From Paenibacillus solani (GTDB lineage: Bacteria > Bacillota > Bacilli > Paenibacillales > Paenibacillaceae), in assembly GCF_001277345.1 (NCBI RefSeq), contig NZ_LIUT01000003.1:335612-399611 (forward strand): a stretch of DNA of 64,000 bases, given 5' to 3'. The position numbers and the translations under genes are program-made. The notes beneath the pieces are model-generated. The model saw nothing but the letters and a program-made list of their open reading frames with translations. It was not told the origin of the DNA and did not search any database. Positions within the stretch are counted from its first letter, which is position 1, and each line of letters starts with the position of its first letter. Positions 26,092 to 35,291 of the stretch are shown one piece after another.

Positions 26092-26097
26092 TATAAT
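26092..26097 (+). promoter_or_regulatory. Probable -10 box of the second stalk-domain gene
   Basis: A consensus TATAAT lies 50 bases before the GTG start; no good -35 hexamer is placed 16-18 bp upstream. Confidence 0.35.
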
Positions 26098-26146
26098 AGA
26101 CTGTTATATGAAATATATACCAATAGACCTAGGAGGAAAGAAAAAC

Positions 26147-27067
26147 GTGAAGTTTAAAATCGCTGCAATTATTATTCTACTATTTACATGCCTCGTACCA
26201 GCTGCAGGAGCGGCACCAGCCAATATCGTCAATGTAGATGGCGTTAAAGTGGGGCTGCGGCAGGCCCCTATTATGCGAGACGGGGTAACCTTGGTACAAT
26301 TCGCTCCAATATTCAAAAGCCTTGGTCTCTCCGTGAAGTGGGATTCTTCTAAACAGCAAATTACAGGAACTAAAAAAGGAATCAACCTTGTGCTGACCGT
26401 TGGCAATAAAAACGCCTATATAAACGGCTCTCGTGTGCTGCTCGAATCTCCGCCTGTATCAATTAACGGAAACATATTCGTTCCCCTACGCTTTATTAGT
26501 GAAGCCACTGGAGCAACCCTAGCTGTAAAAGGAAATACCATAAACATAACCAGTTACCAAGGAACAGAGCCTTTTGTACCAAAGCCTGCTCCGATTCCAC
26601 CAGTCAAAACGAAAACCGACAAAATCCAAGAGGAATTGGAATCCAAATACTCGAATCTCTCCTCTGGGAAACTGCACCTGAACAAGTTAACTTATGGTGT
26701 CAGAGACGATTCGGATACAATCTCCATCGCCGTAGAAATTTCGGATGAACAAACGATGCAAAACATTATCGACGCTTTTGACAGCAAACCTTCAACAGGT
26801 CATCTGTTGACCAAGAACATTGCCGACCATGTACATAAAAAATACGGGTACAAAAAAGTCTACGTATTTATCATTACATTCTTTGCGAGTTCCTCTTACC
26901 CAAGCGGATACGATGCCCAGTATAATGTTTTCGTTCCCGAATACAATATGTATGTTACACGCTGGCCCTTGTACGGAGGATCTTATAATTACTCGAAAAA
27001 GGTAGCTTACTGGTATTTTGACCCAACCGGCGATACGGAGTACATGATCTATTCTAGTTCGTTATAA
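26147..27067 (+). CDS. Secreted copper-amine-oxidase-like stalk-domain protein
   Basis: 306 residues from a GTG at 26147, ten bases after AGGAGG. A signal peptide covers residues 1-22 (cleavage near AAGAAP). The copper amine oxidase N-terminal-like domain (about 28-135) is seen as VQFAPIFKSLGLSVKWDSS and FVPLRFISEATGATLAVKG. A Pro-rich linker leads to a ~150-residue C-terminal domain of unknown family, rich in Tyr near the end. It is related in architecture, not in sequence tail, to the protein at 5668-6594. It is probably exported and wall-facing. It is monocistronic, closed by a long hairpin. Confidence 0.8.
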   Translation: MKFKIAAIIILLFTCLVPAAGAAPANIVNVDGVKVGLRQAPIMRDGVTLVQFAPIFKSLGLSVKWDSSKQQITGTKKGINLVLTVGNKNAYINGSRVLLESPPVSINGNIFVPLRFISEATGATLAVKGNTINITSYQGTEPFVPKPAPIPPVKTKTDKIQEELESKYSNLSSGKLHLNKLTYGVRDDSDTISIAVEISDEQTMQNIIDAFDSKPSTGHLLTKNIADHVHKKYGYKKVYVFIITFFASSSYPSGYDAQYNVFVPEYNMYVTRWPLYGGSYNYSKKVAYWYFDPTGDTEYMIYSSSL

Positions 27068-27094
27068 ATATTTTGTACGCACACTTCAATAATA

Positions 27095-27147
27095 GAACGA
27101 ACCCCCGGGTATTATGGCAGGATTGCTGCCTTAATACCCGGGGGTTC
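27095..27147 (+). terminator. Long hairpin after the second stalk-domain gene
   Basis: A stem of more than 20 bp with few mismatches joins GAACCCCCGGGTATTA and TAATACCCGGGGGTTC around an inner GGCAG/CTGCC pair. The T-tract is weak. Confidence 0.7.
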
Positions 27148-27282
27148 CGCTTCTCTATGACATGCCGTATACATAACATGTCTAAGCCGTTCTGCATGTA
27201 ATTCTTTAGTGGTAGGCGAAAGAAGATGAACTAATTGCGTAGTGCCCTAGTGATACTATGCTTTAATTACAAGAACGTAGGT

Positions 27283-27595
27283 TTACCATATGCCGCTTTT
27301 TACGAAAATATCATAATATGTATATACCCCATTACTATAAACTCTAAGTTTTGCGCTTCCTGGCTTGATTCCTCTAATAGTCGAGGGATATGTTACAGCT
27401 ATTACATTCTGTATATTATCAACATATGGAGATTGTACCACTAAAAGTGTGGTTTTCACCGACGCGCAAGACCAAATTTTCGCTAGCATACGGAGATACA
27501 GAATTTGTATCAACAGGTGCAGCACTAGCACTCACACTTCCAAATAACATTGATACCCCTAATAGAGCACCCATTGTTAAAGATTTGATATTCAT
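27283..27595 (-). pseudogene. Frameshifted small secreted Ig-like (Big_2-type) protein
   Basis: The ATG at 27595 follows AGGAGGT by eight bases and opens a clear signal peptide (MNIKSLTMGALLGVSMLFGS, then ASAAP). The frame continues to ENLVLRVGEN and then reaches a stop. One base further on, another frame carries the rest of a bacterial Ig-like fold: TTLLVVQSPYVDNIQ, then IRGIKPGSAKLRVYSNGVYT, ending at 27283. The two halves together make a ~104-residue secreted protein. The shift lies in GAAAACCACAC near 27460. Decay, a sequencing error or a programmed shift are possible. Confidence 0.65.
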
Positions 27596-27754
27596 AATAC
27601 ATTACCTCCTTTAATTGGTATAATTTAACATTAACACAATGTGGAATATACCTCCTGAGGACTAGGTCTCATTTTAATCTTGAATTGCTTGTTGTTATAT
27701 AAGGGATACTGTCGCTTAACCAAATAATGAGGAAAAAAACTTTAGATCTTATCA

Positions 27755-27946
27755 AGAAACCTGCCTGAAGTAGAGATCCGTTTTCTCAAGCAACAATTAG
27801 ATGTGCTAAAAAAGTACAAGGAGGTGGAACCTCGAATCGTAGTTGATTGGGCGGAGACCGGTTGGGTAGAAGTATCTTTATCCCAAGCTTGTGCATGGCA
27901 CGGGATCGCTCGTGCCACCTATTACCGCTGGAAGGCAACAAGAGTG
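27755..27946 (+). mobile_element. IS3-family OrfA remnant
   Basis: The translated frame reads LPEVEIRFLKQQLDVLKKYK, followed by a degenerate stretch, then VSLSQACAWHGIARATYYRWK. This is the end of OrfA and the start of OrfB linker sequence of IS3-type transposases. No initiation region, no catalytic DDE domain and no inverted repeats are visible, so the element is a fragment. It runs straight into a shard of cpaF. Confidence 0.7.
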
Positions 27947-28003
27947 CTGTTTGCGTGGCCGGTCGATAAGCTTCCGTCATGTTCATCGCCTGTAACATAT
28001 CCA
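27944..28003 (-). pseudogene. 60-bp shard of a cpaF-type ATPase gene
   Basis: These 60 bases align with the intact cpaF at 37579-37645 with seven mismatches and one 7-base deletion. Read leftward, the codons give DMLQAM, then, after the deletion, HDGSLSTGHANS, part of the CpaF nucleotide-binding region. All seven mismatches are at third codon positions and are silent, so the source was a functional paralogue, not a rotting copy of the resident gene. Confidence 0.7.
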
Positions 28004-28011
28004 TATAACAG

Positions 28012-28046
28012 AAAAAAAGCTCGCGGTATTGTACCGCAAGCTTTTT
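28012..28046. terminator. Bidirectional terminator-like hairpin
   Basis: GCTCGCGGTA pairs with TACCGCAAGC around a 3-base loop, with seven A on one side and five T on the other. No intact gene ends here; it may be a relic. From here to 28241 no other feature is seen. Confidence 0.6.
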
Positions 28047-28241
28047 AGAAATCGTCGATAATACTTATTATGTTGATTCTGCCACTTATCCTAGTAACTT
28101 AGCTTTTTGTTTATCATCGTCCAGCACGAAGAATTAATACAGAGATAAGTCTGTGTCAATGTTGTGCTGACTCCATTGGGTTTTTAAAACAGTACTGGGA
28201 AGTGGGCTTATTACACAATTATTTCACACTAGCAAAAAATA

Positions 28242-28571
28242 CTAGTTACAAGCCGAATTCCGATATTCTGAATCCCATCGGCTCCAGTCGGTGCCCCGAT
28301 CATCTTCCCATATTGTAATTTTATATAAGTAATAGGTCTCTCCTTGATAAACAACTGATTTAGGAACATCACTTTTTTTAGGATAATCCTTCCAGGATAA
28401 TCTGTATAATACTGCTTTACAGCTAGATGCATTAACATTGATTACTTCAGATGCGTTGACTCTTTCACTAATTGGCAAAACTGATGTCTGAGCTGATGCG
28501 CTCAAGGGTGCAACTCCAGAAACTAGTGTTAAAGCAGTTGTTAGAGATAGCAATACTTTTTTGTTAATCAT
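28242..28571 (-). CDS. Small secreted protein of unknown function
   Basis: 109 residues with a signal peptide (KKVLLSLTTALTLVSGV, cleavage near ASAQT). The mature part of ~80 residues has two Cys (in NASSCKAV and the C-terminal SACN), which could form a disulfide, and many Trp and Tyr (KITIWEDDRGTDWSRWDSEY). No family recognised. GAGAGGTG precedes the ATG by eight bases. It sits in an AT-rich patch next to a mobile remnant, which fits a recently acquired or fast-evolving secreted factor. Confidence 0.65.
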   Translation of the reverse strand: MINKKVLLSLTTALTLVSGVAPLSASAQTSVLPISERVNASEVINVNASSCKAVLYRLSWKDYPKKSDVPKSVVYQGETYYLYKITIWEDDRGTDWSRWDSEYRNSACN

Positions 28572-28821
28572 TCAACAAACACCTCTCCATCATTATTTTG
28601 AAATGATAGCAATTTCTTGTTGACTAAATTAAATATATCATATTATGTATATTAATTCCAGTTAAGTTTTCACTACTTCATTCGGCGTTCATTGCTTCTC
28701 AGGTTGATTTGTCATACTGGCCGCGTCTTTATGACGCACTATTATTGTACTACATTCATTTATCACCCTTTTTCGGGCTATAACCAACCTCTGCCTCTTT
28801 ATATATAATCTCGTATTAGTA

Positions 28822-30669
28822 TTAACTCCTCCGCAATGTAAACGACCATCCGGCAATAATAAAAGCATCCCCTTCCATCAGAGGGTATTCTTTATATGGC
28901 ACCATGGCCTCCCCCTTCAACACCGTACCATTTTTTGAACCCAGGTCCTTTAATACGTATTCTCCGCCTTCACGCGAAAGTTCTACATGCGCTCGTGAAG
29001 TCCCCACTCCCTGAGCAACAAATTGGGCTACGTCTGGCGAACGACCGATGATGAAATGAGGCTGGTGCAATTCAATCCGCTGTGGGGCGGCTGTATTCGG
29101 TTCGTTCAGCTCCAGATAAGCGCTTGGCGGGCGCTGCCCTGCTGGACGAGCCGCTGTCTCTCCGCTTAGCAGTACAGTTGCTCCCCCGGCCCCAGAGGAA
29201 GAAAGCACCTCTGTCCGTTGGGACAGCTGAGCGTAATAATCCCCCTGTCCTTCCTCATAAGAAGCCGAGGCTGCAGCCTCATGTCCGTGTGAATAATCAT
29301 AGCTTTGCGACGGTGCAGAATAACGTTCCTGCCTCTCAGAATGGGATGGAGGCTCAGGAACTTTCCATCTCCAGCTCTCCTTGCCCTCCTCTGGGTCTGG
29401 AACGGCCTTCCTTGGATTGGTTGCCGGGTTGTCCGTTAGGAGTCCCGATAGAGGGTCCGCCTGAAAACGAGGGACCGTCTTCCACTTGGAATGCTCCTGC
29501 GAACCAAGCTCAGTTGATTCAAACATCGGCAGCGAATCGCTCCACTCGTCGTTCCTGCGTGAGAGAAGGCGAAGCTTTCCTGTCCAGCCAAGCCAAGCTG
29601 CTGCAGCAAGGAGGACCGTAATCCCAACCGACAACCCGAGCATCAGGCTATTCGGCTGATTCATATACAACAATCTCCAAGCCATAGCGGTTCCGAGCAA
29701 ACATCCCAACAATATATAGGTGCGAACTGGTGAAGCTTTGTTATCATCCGTGGCTTCCTGGATGGTATCATCCTTATCAGATGGCCACGCAGGAACTGAA
29801 CCCGAGTAACTGCGGTCCGGATGAGCATCGTTATCTTCGTATCTGCCCTTCTTCCCAAGCATTTCATTGGTACGTTCCGTCAAGCTTCGAATTAAACTCT
29901 GTTTATCTGTATTGGCATCTTTCTCTGCTTGGGGCATTGCTGCCCGGGTATTAGCTGGTTCTGTAACTACAGATGCGGGCTTGGAGAAGGCAATGTTTCT
30001 AGATTGGCTCGCGTTACTCGGCAAACTTTCATTCATGCGTGCAGGCACTCCTGAATTTGTTTGATTAACAGCACGGTGTTCATCACCATCTTCTCTCGCA
30101 AGCAGTTCAACAACCAGACTCTTAAATCCTTTAAGATTAAAGCTTGTATCGCTGCAAAAAGACATCAGCGCTTGGACTCCTCCTCCCCTTAACTCAGATA
30201 CGGATGCTAGCAGTCTTGTCATTAACTCTTTGAGCAATATAGGGAGGTTTCTACTGCCTTCATCGTTGGCTATTACTGGGACATAGGTTAAATGTAAAGT
30301 ACCCAGATTTAATGAACCTTCGATAAATAGGTAATCCTCATGGAGAATATAATTCTCCGGTTGCAGCATATACAACTTACTGTCGTCCAGAGCAGTCGCA
30401 ATCTGCAGCAGCAATCCGTAATATTCGGTAAGTGTCATGCGCTCACTTTTTAAAGCCTGAGACAGCATTTTCTTACCGGTAATGTCATATTCCAGCGTTA
30501 CTCTGAAATCGACTTCTTTTATGTGCAGCCTCAGAAGATGAGGAATCTTTGAAGAACGGATCATACCCAGCTGTACATGATTCAACTCGGTGGATGGGAT
30601 GCCTTCAGGGCGATCCATCACCATGATTGTTCCGCCGTTCTGCTTAAAATCCGCTTTTAATCCGAACAT
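28822..30669 (-). CDS. FHA domain protein with DUF6382-like N-terminus
   Basis: 615 residues. The N-terminal ~200 residues (LNHVQLGMIRSSKIPHLLRL, later YYGLLLQIATALDDSKLYML) match the DUF6382 proteins found with Firmicutes Tad operons. A disordered stretch follows. Two membrane helices lie near 322-365 (YILLGCLLGTAMAWRLLYM; LMLGLSVGITVLLAAAAWLG). A second disordered region leads to a C-terminal FHA domain (about 535-613) with HFIIGRSPDVAQFV, GTSRAHVEL and KDLGSKNGTVLKG, the phosphothreonine-binding set. Last gene of the Tad operon; it probably links Ser/Thr phosphorylation to pilus assembly. Confidence 0.85.
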   Translation of the reverse strand: MFGLKADFKQNGGTIMVMDRPEGIPSTELNHVQLGMIRSSKIPHLLRLHIKEVDFRVTLEYDITGKKMLSQALKSERMTLTEYYGLLLQIATALDDSKLYMLQPENYILHEDYLFIEGSLNLGTLHLTYVPVIANDEGSRNLPILLKELMTRLLASVSELRGGGVQALMSFCSDTSFNLKGFKSLVVELLAREDGDEHRAVNQTNSGVPARMNESLPSNASQSRNIAFSKPASVVTEPANTRAAMPQAEKDANTDKQSLIRSLTERTNEMLGKKGRYEDNDAHPDRSYSGSVPAWPSDKDDTIQEATDDNKASPVRTYILLGCLLGTAMAWRLLYMNQPNSLMLGLSVGITVLLAAAAWLGWTGKLRLLSRRNDEWSDSLPMFESTELGSQEHSKWKTVPRFQADPLSGLLTDNPATNPRKAVPDPEEGKESWRWKVPEPPSHSERQERYSAPSQSYDYSHGHEAAASASYEEGQGDYYAQLSQRTEVLSSSGAGGATVLLSGETAARPAGQRPPSAYLELNEPNTAAPQRIELHQPHFIIGRSPDVAQFVAQGVGTSRAHVELSREGGEYVLKDLGSKNGTVLKGEAMVPYKEYPLMEGDAFIIAGWSFTLRRS

Positions 30670-30681
30670 AAGCGTCTCCCC

Positions 30682-31194
30682 CTACCCATGCAGTACTAAA
30701 TAAGTGCTGATTACACCAGGAAGGACGGCAATCATAAATGGAAATCGCAAATGTTCCTCCTGATGGTTACGCCATGTCAGCCCGCTCTTGAAGATAAAGA
30801 CTCCCACAATGCTGCCAGCAAGTTTGCGCAGCCGCTTCAACGCTTCGCGCCGCCACAACAGTATAAACAAACCAATAACCCCTGCAAATAGAACCGAATA
30901 CATGATTCCCTGTACGGTAAACCATAGACCGGTCAAAGCACCGATCCCTCCGAACAATTTCACATCACCTGCTCCCACAGCCCCTATAAAATACATAAGC
31001 AATAGGATGAGGAACCCCGCACCAAGCCCCTTTAATGAAAAGAACAAGCCTTCCCATCCGTTCACAATACTATGATAGATAAGACCGGACAGCATGGCTG
31101 AAACGGTTAAGACATTCGGTATTCTCATCGATCGAAGATCTGTGAAGAAGGCTGCAATCAGATAAACGGCACAAACAATAAATGCAACGGCCAT
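30682..31194 (-). CDS. A24-type prepilin peptidase (CpaA/TadV-like)
   Basis: 170 residues, about six membrane helices. The two catalytic aspartates are expected in FTDLRSMRIPN (residue about 19) and in the GxGD-type motif GAVGAGDVKLFGGIGAL near 70-86. The short form without the N-terminal methylase domain is typical of Tad systems. It cleaves the Flp prepilin leader at the inner face of the membrane. It sits in the Tad operon just before the FHA gene. Confidence 0.9.
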   Translation of the reverse strand: MAVAFIVCAVYLIAAFFTDLRSMRIPNVLTVSAMLSGLIYHSIVNGWEGLFFSLKGLGAGFLILLLMYFIGAVGAGDVKLFGGIGALTGLWFTVQGIMYSVLFAGVIGLFILLWRREALKRLRKLAGSIVGVFIFKSGLTWRNHQEEHLRFPFMIAVLPGVISTYLVLHG

Positions 31195-31384
31195 ATGATA
31201 TCAAAACTCCCTTGCTGAGACTATTCGAAGGAATAACATTTGCTTATTAGACACCCAAAACATCCGGCCTGATCATCGTCCATGTTACCCAAATGTCTTA
31301 TTCCTTACGGGTGTTCAACTGTCTATTGAGTTTGAACTTCTAACACACACATAGTGCTGCCCCCAAGACTATGTTTTTCATACC

Positions 31385-32365
31385 TCAACCATCAGACCGC
31401 GCAACCACGGTAAACGGCACTTCGATCCGCTCCCCATCCGTTGTCTCAACAACAAACAGCCACGTACCCGGAGTTGTATTAAATCCCACATTCCATTCCC
31501 AGTCGATATATCCATTCTCGTCTGCCGTCTTCCACCCCAAGTATTTTGCTGTGCTCTGACCGCTCTTATAATAGACTGACAATTGAGCACTGCTGCCCGG
31601 CTCTACCTTCACTTTTACCGAAGCCTGTTTACTAGCGACCGCCGGATTCGGCTTCTCTAGCAGCTCGATAGCCCCGTTCGACTTGCCATCTCCTGTTCCC
31701 GAGCCCGCCCCTCCTTCGCCGGTATCGCCAATCCATAGTCGTTCTTGCGCCTTTGCCTGCAGCACAATACGCTTATTCAAGAAAGGAACGCGGATCGGAA
31801 GCGCGTAATTCACCTCTATACCAAAATATGGGCTAGCCCCGCTCTTCAGATTCGGAATGCGCACATTAGACACATGAATTCGGTCATAGTCCAGGAGATT
31901 GCCAGGCATAAACGGTTTCAGCACAGGCTTAAGCACGGGGTCCAGTACTGCTTCTATGGTTTGATTCTTGAGCTGCTGTAGCGGCTCCTCACCAGAGGCT
32001 ACCGCATCCCTGACCCATTCATTAACAGGAGCAGGAAGTGAATCACTATACTTAGAGACCCAGTCAGCGAGCGACAGCTGCGGAATTTCCCAATGGGATG
32101 TGCTTGGCTCCCCTGTTCCGCTATAATCGGAATTGGCTTGTATTGCAAGAGAAATAGGGTACATATGGGCCGCCACAGTTTTGACAGTATCCGAAACTGT
32201 GCTTTGGAGTGCAGTGGATATTAATGTCATCTGCACGATATATATGAGAAATATGACAAAAAACATAAACATCGGCAGCACCAGAGCTGCTTCAACGACC
32301 ATACTTCCTTGTTCGGATGCTCTCCTCTTACGAAATGGCTGCTGTATTCCTGACAATCGTCTCAT
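31385..32365 (-). CDS. TadE-like pseudopilin protein with extra C-terminal domain
   Basis: 326 residues. The N-terminus carries EQGSMVVEAALVLPMFMFF, the TadE signature, followed by a single membrane helix. The middle region is extracytoplasmic. The C-terminal ~90 residues (ASVKVKVEPGSSAQLSVYYK, then WLFVVETTDGERIEVPFTV) look like a beta-sandwich domain, possibly used for adhesion. It overlaps nothing and lies 17 bases after the DUF5702 gene in the operon. One of two TadE-like proteins here. Confidence 0.82.
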   Translation of the reverse strand: MRRLSGIQQPFRKRRASEQGSMVVEAALVLPMFMFFVIFLIYIVQMTLISTALQSTVSDTVKTVAAHMYPISLAIQANSDYSGTGEPSTSHWEIPQLSLADWVSKYSDSLPAPVNEWVRDAVASGEEPLQQLKNQTIEAVLDPVLKPVLKPFMPGNLLDYDRIHVSNVRIPNLKSGASPYFGIEVNYALPIRVPFLNKRIVLQAKAQERLWIGDTGEGGAGSGTGDGKSNGAIELLEKPNPAVASKQASVKVKVEPGSSAQLSVYYKSGQSTAKYLGWKTADENGYIDWEWNVGFNTTPGTWLFVVETTDGERIEVPFTVVARSDG

Positions 32366-32382
32366 ACGAGTAACCCCTAATC

Positions 32383-34614
32383 CTAATAGGAGAAATCGGC
32401 CTGGCGCTTTACCAAGTAACGATTCCCCTGAACTTCATCCCCATCGTTTCCAAATACAACACCTATCGCTTTTGTCACCCCTGGTAAAAACCATAAGCGC
32501 ATCGCCGTGCTGACTTCTCCAGAAGCGTAAGTGAATCGTTCGGCGGGATTGATGCCGGTGTTCAGTCGAATTAGCGCCAGCATACGCGACATCTTCTTCT
32601 CGTTATTGCTGTGAATGAACATAAATATCCGTAAATGATCCCTGTAAGTTAACTCAACGGGAACGTACTTGGATAACTGGACACTCCCCTTCTGACACAA
32701 CCGAATCATGTCCTCTATCGCCTTCTCAATCCCGTACAATATGGCTGCTGCCAAAATCGCCAATGGATTTCCGAGTTTACTATTTACGATGAACCCTTCC
32801 ATCGTTCGAATCGCAAGTCTGGAAGCAAAAATCTCTCCATAGGCAGCCGCTATATTTCCGGCTGGGTTATGAAACCCGTACAATATATACTCCACTTCCT
32901 GATTGCCAATAGCGAATTCCTCTATCATATCCCCGCCACTTTGGGACCCTCCCACGATTCCGGATAAATTCCCAATATCAAAATGCTGAAAGTAATGAAC
33001 CGCATACTCATTCTGAAACAGCTCATCCCTGACTCCACCGAGCACGTTCCCCATGAATCCAAACATACCGTCCATATTATCCATCGCATTCTTACCTGCA
33101 TCGTATGGATCGTCGTCCATTGGCCTCCCTTTATTCATGCTGTCCGCTTCAGCATTAAACTGAAGGCTGTCGTCATAGTACTGCTGAAGCTCACGAAACT
33201 CGTCCATAATAGCTTGATGATTCCCATTGAGCCCGTTGAGACTCTCGATGACCTTGGTTGCCTCCTTCAGCTTCTGCTTAGCTTGTTTCTCCATCGCCTT
33301 TCGTTCCTTATCCGATGTACGAAACTGCTCTAGGGCTGCCTGCTGTCGATCGATGATATTGCCGCTTCCTGATACCCCATAACTGGATATGAAGCCTTGC
33401 AATGAGCGGCTTGCTTCAAGAATTGGCCCCTTCATTCCTTCTCCGCCCCATGAGGATTGAAGAGAGGAAACAGCTTGGATAACTTGCTGAAAACGCCTTT
33501 CCTGATTCTCAATTTCTTGCCTGAAGCCATTCAGGAATCCATCATCGTGAATCAGCTTATCCGCTTGTTTACGTATGGATTCAATCATTTCCGCCTCTAC
33601 AGCAGAAGAATTGGTCGATCCCGGTGTTACATCATTCGTGACCTGGTCATATCCAACGTTGGATGAACGATTCTCAGAGTCCTTAATGACCTGTTTCATC
33701 TCTTCATTCAGATCTCTGGCTTCTCCCCATAACTTATGAGCATCCGCAAGCAGCTTCTGATTCTCCCTCTGGAGCTGGCTTACCTCTCTCGAGATCTGCG
33801 AGCCCATCGAAGACATCGCGCTACGGTAGGCCATCAGAAGCAGCGTATACTGTTTCTCCTTAGGAGGCCTGTCCGCATCCTCTTGTTCTTTGACCTTATA
33901 ATCCTCGTACTGTGATGCCAAGTCAGCAGCGCTGTACACACTGCCACCTAGCGAAGTATCGGGGATGGACTGCCCCGGCGGATCCATGACTAGCTTTGAT
34001 AACTTCATAGCATTAGCCCCAGCCTTGCGCTGCTTAGCAAGCATCTCATCCAGCGCATCTTCCCGCTTGTCATACAATTTGCGAAGCTTTTTAAGAACAT
34101 CTACTGTATTCGATGCTTCCTTCATTCCTTGTGACATAGGCTTAAACTTGTTGACAAGCTCCAGCGTGAAGTCAATTGGCGCTTTATATTTCATATCCTC
34201 GATAATCTGCCGGTTGAAGATATCATATGTACCCAGCTCTCGCTGCAGTTCAAGGCCAGAGCTGTCTAGTTCCAAAGCCATCAAAGAGAACGCATCACTT
34301 CGGTTGCCCGGGTTCAAAGTTTCATTAAGCACATTGCCCATAATCAGATCACCACTGCTGTCTCCAAGGGCATATAATCCATATTCCTTCTGCAGCTGCG
34401 GATCATAGGCCGACATCACGGATCGTACGGCTGCTCTTGTCAGTCTTTCGCTCTGCACCTTCATCGCTGCTATGCGGGAATAATCGATAAATACGGCTAC
34501 AAACATGAATACCGCAGCCAAGGCAATAATCAAAAAAACAGAAACTGATCCATCCGTCGATCGCTGCCTATTTCTCTTTCTTCTGACAGAACGTTCTCGT
34601 TCTCGCTTCAACAT
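32383..34614 (-). CDS. TadG-like DUF5702 protein
   Basis: 743 residues. The N-terminus DGSVSVFLIIALAAVFMFVAVFIDYSRIAA is a TadG-like export helix (quoted in part: SVSVFLIIALAAVFMF). Long coiled-coil stretches follow around 250-460 (QISREVSQLQRENQKLLADA). The C-terminal third contains GNQEVEYILYGFHNPAGNI and YVPVELTYRDHLRIFMFI, characteristic of DUF5702. Probably a large minor pilin or assembly factor of the Tad pilus. The start ATG lies two bases after the stop of the preceding TadE-like gene, with GGAGG further upstream. Confidence 0.82.
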   Translation of the reverse strand: MLKRERERSVRRKRNRQRSTDGSVSVFLIIALAAVFMFVAVFIDYSRIAAMKVQSERLTRAAVRSVMSAYDPQLQKEYGLYALGDSSGDLIMGNVLNETLNPGNRSDAFSLMALELDSSGLELQRELGTYDIFNRQIIEDMKYKAPIDFTLELVNKFKPMSQGMKEASNTVDVLKKLRKLYDKREDALDEMLAKQRKAGANAMKLSKLVMDPPGQSIPDTSLGGSVYSAADLASQYEDYKVKEQEDADRPPKEKQYTLLLMAYRSAMSSMGSQISREVSQLQRENQKLLADAHKLWGEARDLNEEMKQVIKDSENRSSNVGYDQVTNDVTPGSTNSSAVEAEMIESIRKQADKLIHDDGFLNGFRQEIENQERRFQQVIQAVSSLQSSWGGEGMKGPILEASRSLQGFISSYGVSGSGNIIDRQQAALEQFRTSDKERKAMEKQAKQKLKEATKVIESLNGLNGNHQAIMDEFRELQQYYDDSLQFNAEADSMNKGRPMDDDPYDAGKNAMDNMDGMFGFMGNVLGGVRDELFQNEYAVHYFQHFDIGNLSGIVGGSQSGGDMIEEFAIGNQEVEYILYGFHNPAGNIAAAYGEIFASRLAIRTMEGFIVNSKLGNPLAILAAAILYGIEKAIEDMIRLCQKGSVQLSKYVPVELTYRDHLRIFMFIHSNNEKKMSRMLALIRLNTGINPAERFTYASGEVSTAMRLWFLPGVTKAIGVVFGNDGDEVQGNRYLVKRQADFSY

Positions 34615-34616
34615 GA

Positions 34617-35291
34617 CTATCGCGAACCTCCGAACTTTTGTAGAACTTCTCCTGCGGCAGCCTTATTCGTTCCATCTCCTCCGCCTTGAAACTTCGATCC
34701 ATAATATCGCATTAAATCCACTGTACGAATGAACTCAACAGGATCTACCACGATGGACTGTGTGTCGACCTTGATCTCACCGCCGTTATCCAGGATCCGG
34801 TTTAGCGGTGTTAGCGACACCTGCTCTTGTAATGACGTGGTTACTTTTCGAATCAACAGCTGATTCGTATAGTCCATCTCTCCTGCCATGCTTGATGGTA
34901 CCGCCATGCCTCCCTTGGACATCTTTACTTCAGGCAGCTTCCCGCTGCCTTCCCCACCACCCGGCAAGGATATGGATCTACTTCCGTCGCCCCCTGCCAA
35001 ACCGAATAGAAGTCCTAATACATGATCATCCGTTAACCGCCAATACAGCGAATCATGAAGTCCCTGTTCTACAGACCCCGTTGCTGCCACCTTATGGCTG
35101 TTATCCCAGCTATATGCCGTCCGCTCGGAAGCGGCGGCAGAAGCTTGAACCAGCATAGACTGCTGATAGATATAGAGGCAGAGGAATAGAAGCAGTACCG
35201 TCACCATCAACACGATAGGAAGTACCAGGGAGGCTTCGATCGTGAAGCTCCCCGACTCGTCCTTCCATCTTCTCCGAAACCCTTTATTCAA
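34617..35291 (-). CDS. TadE-like pseudopilin
   Basis: 224 residues starting at a TTG that overlaps the end of the Flp pilin gene by eight bases. The signature DESGSFTIEASLVLPIVLMV is at residues 11-30, with the processing Glu in IEASL, and one membrane helix follows. The remainder is extracytoplasmic with a Gly/Ser-rich loop. It is the first of two TadE-like proteins; these minor pilins are usually needed for Flp fibre formation. Confidence 0.85.
   Translation of the reverse strand: MNKGFRRRWKDESGSFTIEASLVLPIVLMVTVLLLFLCLYIYQQSMLVQASAAASERTAYSWDNSHKVAATGSVEQGLHDSLYWRLTDDHVLGLLFGLAGGDGSRSISLPGGGEGSGKLPEVKMSKGGMAVPSSMAGEMDYTNQLLIRKVTTSLQEQVSLTPLNRILDNGGEIKVDTQSIVVDPVEFIRTVDLMRYYGSKFQGGGDGTNKAAAGEVLQKFGGSR

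Noticed and set aside
29082..29621. 179-codon plus-strand frame within the FHA gene
   Set aside because: Shadow frame opposite the low-complexity linker of the FHA protein.
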